This document shows, in pieces, positions 11,840 to 22,249 of a stretch of DNA of 64,000 bases. The stretch is from Gnetum montanum. Lineage: Eukaryota; Streptophyta; Gnetopsida; Gnetales; Gnetaceae. The position numbers and the translations under genes are program-made. Below the pieces are notes generated by a model. That model saw nothing but the letters and a program-made list of their open reading frames with translations, did not search any database and was not told where the DNA came from. Positions within the stretch are counted from its first letter, which is position 1. The number at the start of each line of letters is the position of its first letter. The stretch spans positions 946,205 through 1,010,204 of the forward strand of contig MNCI01005798.1 in NCBI GenBank assembly GCA_015680685.1, written 5' to 3'.

Positions 11840-12147
11840 GTAAGATCTTTATCGCAGAGGCTACAAACCTTAAGGTTTTTATAGAATTTTTTGAAAATGT
11901 TTCTAACAACCCCAAAGGATTAATAACCTTAATAATATACAAACATCAATTTTTTCAAGATTTAACCCTTCCAACAATCTCTGGGATGATTTATTAACAA
12001 TAACACATGAATAAAATAATTATTAGAGTAATTAAATTAGCCATAATCACAACTTAGTCAAGTGTAATTATCCTAACAATATAAAGGTATTTTAGTTGCT
12101 TCATGTTACACAACAATTGCTAATCCATGTTCTTATTATGATTACAG
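11840..12147 (+). other. Probable intron in the leader of the env-like ORF
   Basis: The donor CTGAAG|GTAAGA at 11834-11845 and the acceptor TTATGATTACAG at 12136-12147 bracket 308 bases. The ATG of the third ORF follows the AG at once. Element D has CTGATG|GTAAGG at the matching place (38365), and F has TTATGATTGTAG directly before its ATG (59177). Some Athila-like elements are known to express the env-like ORF from spliced RNA. Confidence 0.6.
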
Positions 12148-15012
12148 ATGGCCCCAAGACCTAAATGCCCGCAGGAAGGAGAAACTTCTTAACTAAGGGA
12201 GAAATGGCCCAAAGTTGAAAAGGGCCAACAAGAACAAGCCTAAGAATCACCAGAGGCAACCCATGCAATGGGACCTCTTCATGAGGAGCCCAAAGTGGAA
12301 TATGTTCCACAAATTCCAGAAGAAGAAGTGCCCACAGAGCAATCACAATGAGGAGAAGTGATAGGACCCATGTCAAGGCTTGAAGGCACTTTGACTTAAG
12401 CCTACCTTGATATCATCAGGTCCCAAGAGATTCAATGATTAGTTCTTCAAGAAATAAACTTTAGGTCATTCCTAGAGAAAGCTTTAGCAAATGTCAAACA
12501 CAATTACAAGCCTCTCCCATATGGCCAATCATCACATTTAGTTGGGAATGGTACATGGGAGAGACATATCTCTTTTGGACCAAAAAAGGCTAGAGTCCAT
12601 AGTCAAAATCAAGGATATTTAGGTGTCCTACTCAGCCAAGGCTATCACATAAGCACTATGGTTGCTTGACATTGGAACATAGTTGGTAGAGCTATCAACA
12701 AAATGTGATCCTAAGGAAAAAAAGGAGTGGACTCAGTGATGTTACAGGGTCGATTGTAAGGAGTATGGTGTGCTCACATTGACGAAGCACATCTATTTCA
12801 AAATTATAGCCTACCACCTCAATCCAACAGTAAGGCATAGCAAGGTAACCACCTTCTCCACTTGAGCATGTACTGCTCTAAGTGGGATATGTCTTATGAA
12901 CCTTTCACAACTCATCTATTTGAAGATTGAAAAACATTTCAAGGAAAATGAACAAGGAAGGAAAATCCTACCCTTTTCATGCCTCATTTAGAAGCTCTGC
13001 AAAAGGGCAGAAATCATCTACTATGCCAACAACACAATCAATCATGCTTCTTTGGCCTCATGATCCAAAATCATGAAGGAAAAGACATCGACTACAACTC
13101 AAGAGGAGCAACTACCACCACCACCGCCTACTCAAGAAATAACGTTAGAGGCCCTCACAGCCATTGAGTGCTTGCACAAAATCCAAGAGCAACTCTTGCA
13201 TGAGTAAGGGTAGTGTGTAGGGATGAGTAGTGTGGACCCATCTATGTATCGACCTACAATGAGTCACCTTAATGAGGTGGCTTGAACAATCAGCTAGATG
13301 GAAAGGGATGGACCAATATTTTGTATCCAACAAACATAATTGCCCATGAGGTCTAATCCCAATGCTCGAGAGGTGACGATGTCATTATCAAAATACCATT
13401 TATTCCTAGAAATCTTTGGGAATGTTGCCTCCTTCTCAGTGCATTTGAAGAAAGGTGAAGAGGCCACTATATTGGTGATGCAGCACCAAGGGCAAGAGAC
13501 TATGACTGAAGTAGTTGCTAACCATGTTGTTGAAGCACTCAATGCACCTATGATGTTTGTACTAGATGTATTTGCACTTTGAGATGTGTAGATGTCAATA
13601 GGCATAGTTAGTGAAAAATTAAATGTAGCCTAGCATGAAGAATTGCTTGATCAACTAGTGGGGACCAGGAAACCAATTTTAAATATCTTTAATTTTTCTA
13701 ATAACATCACTACAACCTAGTTGAAGTTATTGGAAGCAAGGGGAAAATGAATTATCTTGAATGGGCAACTTGAAATAGATCAAGCATAAAATCAACACTT
13801 GGCCATGAAGGTTGCTGAATCACATGCATGTCTTGTTGATCCTGCACTCCTCAGCCCAATAATAACTAGAGAAGAAGCTTTCCAATAGCTTCAAGAATGA
13901 CTCAAGAAGGTTGAGGAGGAATCAGCGATGGCCATCTTCAACCATTTTGTATTAAAGGTTAAGAAATATTCAGTTCAGAAGACTTGGCTCAGATGCACCA
14001 AGAGAATGAAACACTGATCACAAAAAATCATCGCTTGTGCAATGTTGATGCCCAAAAAGAAAAAATGCAAGAATTCATTCATCAATAGCAAGAGCATCTT
14101 TCTAGGGTGAATATTAAATTAAGGAAATTAGCAATAGAAATTTGGAATCTGTCAATGGAAGAAGTTTGTGTGTAATACTAGAAATCTACTATTGAGATTA
14201 TTGGCTGGAAAAATGAAGCTTTGAAGTTTGAAAGAGTGAAAAAATACTATAGAGACCAGGTTGGCTTGCAAAAGGAAGTCAATGAGAAGCACATCCAAAT
14301 GGTGAAGGTGAAAGTAAATGAAGCTCTCCAGTAACTCCAACAAGGAATAGAAGTTTGGCAACCCATCATTGATGGGATTGATTCCTACAACAAAGAAGAG
14401 ATTTGGCTAAAGGAGTTGCCAATAGAAGAAATGACAAAGTACATGGAGTTGGTCAATCTCTACTATGCGAACCTAGCTATGCTAACTATCAAAAAACTAT
14501 AGTCAGCATTAGAGAAACAAGTGGCTAGCTCATATTTTCTATACAAGGTATAGTTCAAGCACTATAAAGACATCAAGAAAAAGCTTGAGATTACAAATGC
14601 TAAACTCAAATTTTTCATAGCACGATTCACAGATCAATGATCAACTACTAAGAACCTAGCCAAAAGGATGAATGATTACATGAGCTAAAGGATACAGTCA
14701 GAGTGTTCGACATTGAATGCAAAAAATTTGTTTCTAGGTTTATTAATGCAAAGGAGTTATTTCCAGCAATTCCATGTCCTTGGGATGTCCCCATTTTGAC
14801 CCACATTGGTAAAGTTACATGGATGATGCATGCTCCCATAAGTAAGAAGGAGAAAATGAGAGCACTTCTTGATGCTTTCCACCTCCCACCAGAAGTCACA
14901 GAAGTAGCAGGATAGCCACAGCCACATCAACCACCACACGTGTGTGATGCCAGTGAAGATCCCTTAGAACCTTAGGAGCCACCGCCACCTAAGATTGTCT
15001 AATCTTATCTAC
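12148..15012 (+). pseudogene. env-like third ORF of element A, broken
   Basis: Begins ATGGCCCCAAGACC just after a splice-acceptor-like sequence; D begins the same way (ATGGCCCCAA). The body is charged and rich in Glu, Gln and Lys with long helical stretches, and no clear membrane segment can be read through the stops. Near the C-terminus (about 14770-14830) the block PCPWD-x4-L-x-HI-x3-TWM-x-H is shared with D and F. Position and size match the env-like ORF of Athila elements, whose function is unproven. Stops again fall at likely Gln and Trp codons. Confidence 0.7.
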
Positions 15013-15240
15013 CAAACTTCATGCCATCAAAGAATGTGTTGTCCAGTTTTGAAGAGTCATATCATGGTGTTCAATTTTGTGTCATGAACACTACCATTTT
15101 TTAATGTGTTGATCCATACACTTAGACTTCATTTTTGTTAAGTCAATCTATTTTGTTTGTGAAAGGTTAGTCAATAATTCCATACCTTCCCAATTTTGTA
15201 AAAGAACTTGAGGATAAGTTTTCATTCAACCATGGAGGAA

Positions 15241-16164
15241 TGATGAGCTGCAATTTTGTTGGCTACATCGATGAGGCCTCATCGATGTAGCCTTGTTGAT
15301 TGGGCCTTGTCAATGAGGCCTCATCAATGCATCGTATCATACATTGATGAGGTCCTGTTAATGTAGTATCTACTTTTTAGCTATAAATACACACCTATTA
15401 GTTGCATTTATGGCATTGAGATTTCAAAAGTAACAAAGCTCTTGTAGTTTGTTCATTTGAGAGTTAGAATTTCTCTCCTAAGTGCCTATAGCCAGAGTCA
15501 TTGAGTGTATAGATCTTTATTTGAGCATTATTGTACTTGAGCATTATAGTGTGTGTAGCAATAAAGATGAGCTTTCTAATAAACCTTGTAGCATTCTAGA
15601 TAGATTAAATATTTTATTTATGCATTTGATGTTTTCAATTATTTATTAAATATTTTTCAGTAATTAAGCTAATGAAGTAGTTAAATAAGAAAATCTAGAT
15701 AAATTAAATGCATAAGTATGACTACCTAAAGTGTAGCATGTGTTTGCTTGGTAATCTTAGTAGCATTATCACTTGGTACGCCCAATAGCGTAGCGCTTGG
15801 TAACCCAGCAGTGGATACTTGGGTTCAAGACATGTGCGGAGAGTGGGATTGGATGCTTATGTTAGGACTAGTTAAATACTAGTTAATTAGTTAAATTAAA
15901 TTAGTTAATCCAATTACTTTATCTCCCTTTAAACACCAAACCATAAAATACAAAATGATAAAAAATTAGATGCCTCAATTACACTTAACCATAACAATGT
16001 ACATCACAAGTGTAATTGGGAAGACAACACTTAATCTTAAGGCAAGATTCACCCCCTAGAAGACTAGTGCACCAGAAACTACAAAGTTTGTGGAATTTGA
16101 TCAAATCGTGCATGAGCTCTTGTGATTCGTATGGTTGGGCATAGGGGTACCTCACCACTCATCA
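15241..16164 (+). repeat. 3' LTR of element A
   Basis: 924 bases, same ends as the 5' LTR and preceded by a purine-rich 'atggaggaa' (15232-15240) as polypurine tract. U3 carries a perfect 32-base palindrome (15261-15292). The TATA box is at 15381-15389 and the three 25-base units at about 15744-15814. After 16164 comes ATGAG, the duplicated target. Confidence 0.93.
15261..15292. repeat. Perfect 32-base palindrome in U3
   Basis: The half-site GGCTACATCGATGAGG is followed without a spacer by its exact reverse complement. The 5' LTR has only diverged versions of the motif (about 2860-2937). Confidence 0.9.
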
Positions 16165-16169
16165 ATGAG

Positions 16170-16553
16170 GTTTATTCAATGTGTAAATACTAGACTTCCC
16201 ATCAACCAAATGGTTCCAGGCTATGTAAGTAAGGTAGCACTTTGATAGAGTCTAGCTGCACTTGTAAAAGCGATGACTTGAAACACATATGAGACAAGAA
16301 ATTGACTTATGTAAGGAGGTAAAATTTTTTAATACAAACCAAAAACTACAAGCTCCAAGAAATACCTAAGTATGCTAAAAAATATGATCAAGAACTCATC
16401 TTGAGTATTTATAGTTTTTGTGCTGGAATGGAGGAGGCTCATTAGTGCCTAGGCATTTACGGAGGTATGTCAATGTAACTTGAGCCCATGCTAGTCACAC
16501 TACTAATGATAGAAGGCAAACCTAGCCTAGCAGGACATAGGGAAGTTAGGACA
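16170..16553 (-). repeat. Fragment of an older LTR split by element A
   Basis: Read on the - strand, a polypurine tract AGGGGGAGGAGGG (16554-16566) is followed by TGTCCTAAC, the usual arrangement at the start of a 3' LTR. A TATA box (ACTATAAATAC) lies at 16404-16413, and a block 'aagtgctacc.t..ttacatagcc' near 16210-16235 is repeated in the + sense at 34910-34940. Element A interrupts this LTR, whose remainder should be left of 2836. Confidence 0.6.
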
Positions 16554-16566
16554 CCCTCCTCCCCCT

Positions 16567-17700
16567 AAATCATACTTTGCACCATGAATCCTAGATGAAA
16601 GATGAAACTTGAGGAAGTAAGACATAAGGATAATAGAACATTCAAATAGAGCGAAAATTGTCCTAAGGAGCTTGGAATCATGCACACAATCTTAAAGTGT
16701 GACATAGGAGACAAAGAACATTAATTAAACACACTAGACTATAAACATAAGGCATGTGAAACACTTGCCAAATCTAGGACTTATAATTGGCATACAAATT
16801 ACCATTAGATACCTCATTAGCCCCTTTAAGTAGTTTTATAATTTATCTATGGTTAATTTTAGGGTGTGACATATAATGAATGTCTTTGCATGCATCATCA
16901 TCTCTAATGGTGTCGACCTTCTTCACACTCACTTGTAACACTTATCATCCCCTTAACACCCCAACCTGTATGCTTATGAATTAACAATGTCCTTGTTTCA
17001 TCCAAAAGAAAATCCACATAATCTAGATTTCTTCACATTTGGAAAGTCCTAGTAGTGATCCTTAAGTCTTGCATGTTATCAAACATGGCCTAAACTCTTC
17101 CAAGAGGTTGCTAAAGGTCCCATGCCCAAGCACTGATATGTTAGTAGACATGACGAGCAAGTTTGTGTGCTTGATAGAGCTACCAACTCCTTTGGTTCTT
17201 ATCACTTGCATATATCTATAACACCTTGCTAGTTCTTGTCATTTCTGATGATCAGCTTGGTGTTACTATCCATCTTGATGATAGTTTAAACTACAATAGA
17301 TACTAAGAGCTATAGCCAACAAATCTTTCGGAGGGAAACATGTTGAATCCAATGGCATTTATTTGGGTATCCTTGTCTCTAGACTATGATAACAATGATG
17401 CCCAGGCCACAATCTTACTATTTCCTATGCACCTACCTTCCTACTACCACCGTTTTATTTGCCAACTAGCACATGTTATGTACCAACATGTCATCATCAA
17501 CCACTTGTTATGTGAAAGGCATTTTAGTAAGTCTAATCACATCAATGACATTTTATATTTCCTAGTCTCCCACATCCTTTATGACATGTTATTGACTCAT
17601 CTATTTTTTTTTAATTTCTATCTTTTTTTTATATGTTAATACACACACTTTTGAGTTAACAAAATACAGAAGAGAATTGAGTTTCTAAAACTAACAGCTT
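16567..17700 (-). other. Internal region of the older LTR element, unrecognised
   Basis: No clear domain. On the - strand about 16880-17110 reads almost open, with one stop, and contains MFDNMQDL, NLDYVDFLLDETR and a Cys-containing end; I do not recognise the family. The + strand frame at 17340-17639 shows no motif. Because a polypurine tract borders it at 16554, this is probably the 3' internal part of a - strand LTR element. Confidence 0.35.
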
Positions 17701-17880
17701 ATGATCATCACAAAATAGTCATTTAAGAAACAAAACATTAGATACTAAAGTTTAAAATATATGATCATTTCAAAATACTCATTTACGAAACAAAACATTA
17801 GATATTAAAGTTTAAAATATGAGATCATCACAAACTACCCATTTAAGGTACAAAACATTAGATATGAAAGTTTAAAATGC
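17701..17880. repeat. Tandem repeat, three units of 60 bases
   Basis: Units 17701-17760, 17761-17820 and 17821-17880 share 'caaaacattagata.taaagt' and 'tttaaaat' in register, with no length change. The differences between units are a few substitutions. Confidence 0.93.
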
Positions 17881-18110
17881 TAGCATATGATAATAGCATA
17901 TAAATATAAGCTTTGCCCATTTTTTGCTATTGGATTCTTATTTCTTACATAATATTGAAGTCACATGTAACTAGAAAATAGGTGCAACTAATGTTGGTCA
18001 TAGCTAATTGGTATGCTTACAAGCTTTTCACTTGGAGGTGTTGGCTTTAAAGCAAGCACAAGCACGTCCCACTAGTTGCAATTACTTTAAAGGTATTGTT
18101 CCAAGCACAT
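17881..18110. other. No feature seen
   Basis: AT-rich sequence between the 60-base repeat and the SINE-like cluster, with no coding frame or motif that I can support. Confidence 0.4.
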
Positions 18111-18560
18111 CTTCATGTGTTAAATGATAGAAAAGACTCTTGACTTGGAAGTTCCAAGTTATGGCTTTCATCTTGATGGGTAATGTGAGTTATAAAGTTC
18201 TAATTCAATTATATATCTTAGATTAAACATTGTTTAAAAAAAAATGTTTTAGTTCCCATGGAGGATGTAACTCTTTATGTGTTAAATAACAATGAGGTGT
18301 TAGCCTAGTGGTGGGACACTTGATTTGAAACCTCCAGGTCCTGGGTTTGATTCTGGTGGGCAATACTGAGTTATATAAAGTTCTAAGTTGACTATATATC
18401 TTAGGGTGTACTTATGTTTCATTTATCTCAAGTTGCAACACCCCTATCTCTTTATGTGTTAATAATAGAAAAGACTTTTACCTCAAAAGTTTGAAGTTAT
18501 TTGTTTGATCTTATTACACTGAGTTATAAAACTCTCATGAGTTGGTTAGATCATACAACT
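18111..18560 (+). mobile_element. Cluster of three SINE-like monomers
   Basis: Three related segments (about 18111-18230, 18273-18415, 18450-18560) each start 'ct.atgtgttaa', pass through a variable middle and end near 'gagttat.aaa'. The middle copy has a good RNA polymerase III A box TAGCCTAGTGG (18301-18311) and a B box GGTTTGATTCT (18344-18354), one transition from GGTTCGATTCT, at tRNA-like spacing. A tRNA-derived SINE is the best explanation; the outer copies have lost the A box. Confidence 0.65.
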
Positions 18561-18734
18561 TTGTACTCATGGGTGTTGGCTTTACTGGCACCCCTTTACA
18601 CTTGCTATGTACCCTAGGAACATGTTTTAAGCACACGTCACCTCCCCTCCGGACAAAGTAAATATTATTTTAAAAAAACATTCCGGATTCAAAGACATGA
18701 ATGAATGCGGAGACATAATCACACCTACTAATGC

Positions 18735-18957
18735 ATGAACCCAAAATACGCTTCCGCTGAAGAAAATGCAAGCCTCTACTTCGACGAGCACTTCACCATG
18801 CTTATGGCTACAAAATTTTCTCAACGTTTTGCTTTCTCTGCTCCGCTGGATACAAGGTATTTTCGAAAATACTATCAAAGCTTTAAAGAGAAAAAAAAAA
18901 ACAGCAAATTATTTACCGACGAAGTATATCTACCTGTATATCGATATAATCTTCGAG
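18735..18957 (+). other. Candidate exon in low-copy sequence
   Basis: An open frame from ATG at 18735 runs through a consensus splice donor CGAG|GTAAGT at 18957/18958. The sequence keeps many CpG pairs, unlike the retroelements around it, which suggests recent single-copy, less methylated DNA. No domain is recognised and no acceptor was tied to it. The - strand is also open here (18627-18878) without a motif. Confidence 0.25.
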
Positions 18958-19384
18958 GTAAGTCGTTGCGGCTAAAAAGTATTCGGGCGAGCCGTTATGG
19001 ATTTAAAATTTTTAATAAAAATCTCAATCATTCGTTAAACTAAGAACCCTCGGCATAAAGTAATCTCAAATCGATAGAGCGGAAATACAACGAATCAAAT
19101 AAAAACAGTTTAACGATAGTCCAACAACAAATTATTTATCTAAACTTGATTAAATAAAGAACAAGCTTGCACATGAGAAAAATATCTTTTTCTTCTAAGA
19201 ATTACATCTCTGCCATAAATTAATTTTTAGAAACCATGATCCCGGGAAACAACGCCGCTGGCCGTAGAAAGATAATGGACGTCTACATCATTAATAAAAC
19301 CACATAAACTCGATGATCAGGACTTCGGCAAAGTCGCAGCAATAACGGATGAACGCAAGTTCCTTTCAAACTGAAACAGTATTC
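18958..19384. other. CpG-retaining low-copy DNA, no gene assigned
   Basis: Contains many CpG pairs (for example the stretch 19238-19285) and no transposon motif. It could be an intron of the + strand candidate or the 3' region of the - strand ORF at 19385-19630. Confidence 0.35.
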
Positions 19385-19630
19385 TTAGTGGCCATTATCC
19401 TCAAAAGATGATGATAGAAAATCTTGAAGGCTGACGCGGAAAGATGAAGGATTGTTGGTATTAACCATATGCAAAATCTTCTGAAACAATTCCACCGTGC
19501 AAATCAGTCTCTGACCTCCATTTGCGTGAGACTTATCCTCTGCAAAATAGTTCAGCGTTTCCTTCATGAGAGGATGGCTTAGTAGATGAATTTCTAAAAC
19601 GAATCTTTTCAGCTCCGCAATTTTTGCCAT
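19385..19630 (-). CDS. Small SAUR-like protein, possibly truncated
   Basis: An uninterrupted 81-codon frame (ATG at 19630, stop at 19385). Residues 8-54 resemble the SAUR domain in order: KRFVLEI, then LLSHPLM, a charged helix (YFAED), GG and a Cys (LICTVELFQKIL). SAUR proteins are small, intronless, auxin-induced regulators of cell expansion (established knowledge). The usual N-terminal part with a VYVG block is absent. An in-frame remnant upstream is not visible, although a different frame reads NVYTG, so an N-terminal frameshift is possible. A TATA-like GTATAAATAAAC lies about 120-130 bases upstream (19752-19763). The weak match and short length leave real doubt. Confidence 0.45.
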   Translation of the reverse strand: MAKIAELKRFVLEIHLLSHPLMKETLNYFAEDKSHANGGQRLICTVELFQKILHMVNTNNPSSFRVSLQDFLSSSFEDNGH

Positions 19631-19751
19631 TCTTCATTCTCTTATCCAGTATAGACATTACTTTCTTTCACAGCTTCGCCATTATCATCGCTAATCTCAT
19701 TCCCGAAAGATGATATCGAACTTCTCTAATTTTCTAAACAGAGGCATCGGT

Positions 19752-19763
19752 GTTTATTTATAC
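19752..19763 (-). promoter_or_regulatory. TATA box upstream of the SAUR-like ORF
   Basis: On the - strand GTATAAATAAAC stands 122 bases ahead of the ATG at 19630, which leaves a plausible leader of about 90 bases. Confidence 0.45.
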
Positions 19764-19767
19764 TCTT

Positions 19768-19966
19768 TCGGCATAAAAAATTGTTGGCGAAAACGTGCTT
19801 TTTAAAATCTAATTTCTAGATCTCATATTCCTTTTACACAAGCTTTTTTATCTTTTAGTTTTCTTATGCCATCAAAAAATTTGTTCCCTAAAGTGTGCCT
19901 TTTCAAATTTAATTTCTAGATCTAATATTCCTTTTACAGTAGCTTTTTTATCTTTTAGTTTTCTTC
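19768..19966. repeat. Tandem duplication, two units of about 100 bases
   Basis: 'aatttctagatct' at 19811 recurs at 19911, and 'agcttttttatcttttag' with 'ttttctt' recurs at the same 100-base offset. The pair lies between the SAUR-like ORF and the + strand exon candidate, so it would double any promoter elements there. Confidence 0.85.
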
Positions 19967-20000
19967 TGCATATCATAAGCCGAACACCGGAATTCAGTTA

Positions 20001-20075
20001 ATGAGTAGGATGAAACAAGTGTTAGTTGCAAAAGTATTCAACACTCAGGGAAGCAAAGCACCAGAAATTGTTACG
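20001..20075 (+). other. Candidate first exon with splice donor
   Basis: 25 codons from ATGAGTAGG to ATTGTTACG, followed directly by a donor GTGAGC (20076). The translation contains KQVLVAKVFN. No family recognised. The continuation was not found; the following DNA is a 23-base T run (20086-20108) and LINE-like sequence. It is head to head with the SAUR-like ORF, about 370 bases apart. Confidence 0.3.
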
Positions 20076-20108
20076 GTGAGCATTGTTTTTTTTTTTTTTT
20101 TTTTTTTT

Positions 20109-20920
20109 AATGAATACTATTTAAATAAATAAACATAGGTTTACGTTTAGAATTAAATCAGATTTTTAACTATGGAAAATTTTATAAGAGGAAACAGTTA
20201 CCAGGATCACTTCTTATATAGAGGTGGTGTTGGAACCCAAAGTTATTGAAACATTGGTACACTTCAAGGTTTATAGAAGTTTATAACTTAGTGTTACGTA
20301 GTACAATACAACTTGTGATATGGGGTTACCAAGCCAAGATCCCTAACAGTGAGGTAGCACCTTATTATTATAAAGAGGCTAAATAAAAGTAATTGGCAAA
20401 ACATCACAAAACTAATAAGAAAGAAAAACAAAATTCTATGAGTTTGTAGAATTTTATTTATAAAAATCATTTTAGTAACTACAATTTTAGTATCTATTAT
20501 ATCATAGTTATTATGACTTAAACATGTTTATGCCTAGTTATAATTTATAATTATGCTAGTTTAGTCTCTTTGTTTTTTAAAAAATTTTGTAACATTAAAA
20601 AATTATTCAAATAATGCATTTTTATTTTTAATTTGGGTTGAAAAAAGATTTTATTATTATAAGGTATTTAAAGGTGGGGGTGTTCTTGGAATCAAAACTA
20701 CATTAGATGTTTAAATTAACCATACACAAATAACTAGCCTCTTTAGGGATTACAATACACACACTTGTACATTGTATAGTTGGGTATGGGACATACCTAG
20801 TGATCATCAATAAGTATACTTAATCCCCCTAAATTTTATATGCAAGGCCTTAGAAGAAAAAATGATAATGAAAAATATAGATTTAAAATTTTTATGATCT
20901 ATAATTATTGTACACAAAGA
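20109..20920. other. AT-rich DNA, no gene recognised
   Basis: Follows a run of 23 T (20086-20108). No motif seen. It may be upstream LINE sequence too decayed to read. Confidence 0.3.
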
Positions 20921-21032
20921 AGGTGCTCTTTATGAATGAGAATGCTTATCCCTTTCAATTCCTTGGCATGGATATTGCTAGTTTTTCTTAGAGAGGAAGA
21001 ATTTACATATGTGGTGACTTGAATGTTAGAAT
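20921..21032 (+). pseudogene. LINE endonuclease fragment, left part
   Basis: The + frame reads FLGMDIASF, then ICGDLNVR, matching the GDFNAR block of the apurinic-type endonuclease of plant L1-like LINEs. The frame continues across the copia insertion into ISYDQ at 29018, once one copy of the AGAAT duplication is removed. This endonuclease would nick the target DNA to prime reverse transcription. Confidence 0.55.
21028..21032. repeat. Target-site duplication AGAAT, left of element B
   Basis: AGAAT is repeated at 29013-29017 on the other side of element B. Confidence 0.88.
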
Positions 21033-21517
21033 TATTGTGGAAAATGATAGTAACATTGTAAAAATAAAGAGAAAAATAAAACACATAATATTTAATGGTC
21101 GAACCCTTCAATGTAAAGGGAAACATCCATGGGGCAAGGGAAAAAATAATTTTATTTAAGATGTATAGGTGACTATAAGACTTCCCTCACTCTCTACAAT
21201 TTCTTGTATTACAAGCTCACACTATGTCTATATTTATAGTATAGTCTCTCTTGATTTTATGGTGTTTAACATTAGTAATGCCTAGATTACAAGTAAAAGG
21301 GAATCCAAGTTACATCTAGTGCTTAACTTTAGTAATGTCTAGATTACAAGTAGAAAAGAGTACAAGTAACATTGCACTAAATACAACTCAATTTTATTTT
21401 TACAATTTTTCAAATAAAAAAAACGTAAATATAAATTATCAAAAAAAGAAAAAAACATAAATGAAAACATTAGAGAGAGAAGGAAAAAACACAAGATAAC
21501 TTATTGTCAACTCAACA
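21033..21517 (-). repeat. 3' LTR of element B
   Basis: 485 bases, closely alignable to 28526-29012. A purine-rich tract (CAAGGTGGACAT on the - strand, 21518-21529) borders it, as expected at a copia 3' LTR. Internally 'ctagattacaagta' is duplicated about 60 bases apart. Confidence 0.92.
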
Positions 21518-21566
21518 ATGTCCACCTTGACAATAAACTCACTTTGCCTTGCTCAAAAAATTTTCA

Positions 21567-22130
21567 TCACCTTTCTAGCAATCCTAAGAAGTCCAAGCAC
21601 CACTTGAACTTCTTCAACAATACTAGCTTTGTTAATATGTCTGCATAATTTTGACTTGTATGAATTTTCTCAAGCAATACTCCACCTTCTTTAATAAATT
21701 GTCTTATCCAATGATATTTGGTGCAAATATGTTTTGTTCTACTATGATGAATTGGATTCTTAGCTAAATATATAGCACTTTGATTATCACAAAATATTTT
21801 AACTTTTTCCTTTTTGATGCCCAACTCACCCAATATGCTTGCAAACATATAGCTTCCTTGCAAGCTTTTGTAGTAGCCATGTATTCTACTTTAATGGTAG
21901 ACAATGCTACAAGAGATTTTAATTTTGACATCCAAATTATTGGACCTGCTACAAGAGTAAAAACACAACTTGTGATGGATTTGCTGTTATCTAACTCACT
22001 TACAATATCAAAATCAACAAAACCCATAATCTCACTATTATCTTTATTATAGGTGATACAATAATTCTTAGTGCCTTTTAAATAACGAAGCACCAATTTT
22101 ACTACAATCTAATGGTTTTTACTAGAATTT
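21567..22130 (-). pseudogene. RNase H of element B
   Basis: Two overlapping frames read LRYLKGT, SITSCVFTLV, ALSTIKVEYMA and then CDNQSAIYLAKNP.HHSRTKHI with the terminal QNYADILTK block, the standard copia RNase H series. A frameshift near 21800 joins the two parts. It ends with a stop at 21567, about 50 bases before the LTR. Confidence 0.9.
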
Positions 22131-22249
22131 TCCATAAATTTACCGATCATCCTAATTGCAAAAGAAATATCTGGTCTTGTACATACCATGGCATACATTA
22201 AACTTCCTACTATGTTTGCATAAGACACACAAGACATATACTGCTTTCC

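Larger units (their letters stand above)
9961..12147 (+). other. Spacer between pol and the env-like ORF of element A
   Basis: About 2.2 kb without a coding frame. It starts with a purine tract (TGGGGGAGATGG, about 9999-10010) matching the pol ends of E and F, then T-rich and A-rich runs. A block at about 10867-10889 (reverse of 'ttcaagcatgggt.acatgtcttt') recurs in the spacers of D, E and F. A promoter-like stretch lies at 11651-11700 and an intron-like stretch at 11840-12147. Confidence 0.7.
2841..16164 (+). mobile_element. Element A: full-length Athila-type Ty3/gypsy retrotransposon
   Basis: Two LTRs begin TGATGAG and end ACTCATCA. The 5-base sequence ATGAG lies directly outside both ends (2836-2840 and 16165-16169), a target-site duplication. 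In order the element holds a primer site, gag, protease, RT, RNase H, integrase, a 2.1-kb spacer, an env-like third ORF and the 3' LTR. This order, the tRNA-Asp primer site and the third ORF after pol are typical of the Athila lineage (established knowledge). All reading frames are broken by many stops and some shifts, and the two LTRs differ at about one base in ten by eye over a 300-base stretch, so this is an old copy. Confidence 0.93.

Noticed and set aside
18344-18354. A genuine tRNA gene at the A/B boxes
   Set aside because: No clover-leaf can be folded around the boxes and no acceptor-stem pairing was found; a SINE head explains them better.
19768-19966. CRISPR-like or LTR-like pair at the 100-base duplication
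   Set aside because: Only two adjacent units, no spacer pattern, no TG/CA ends and no target duplication.
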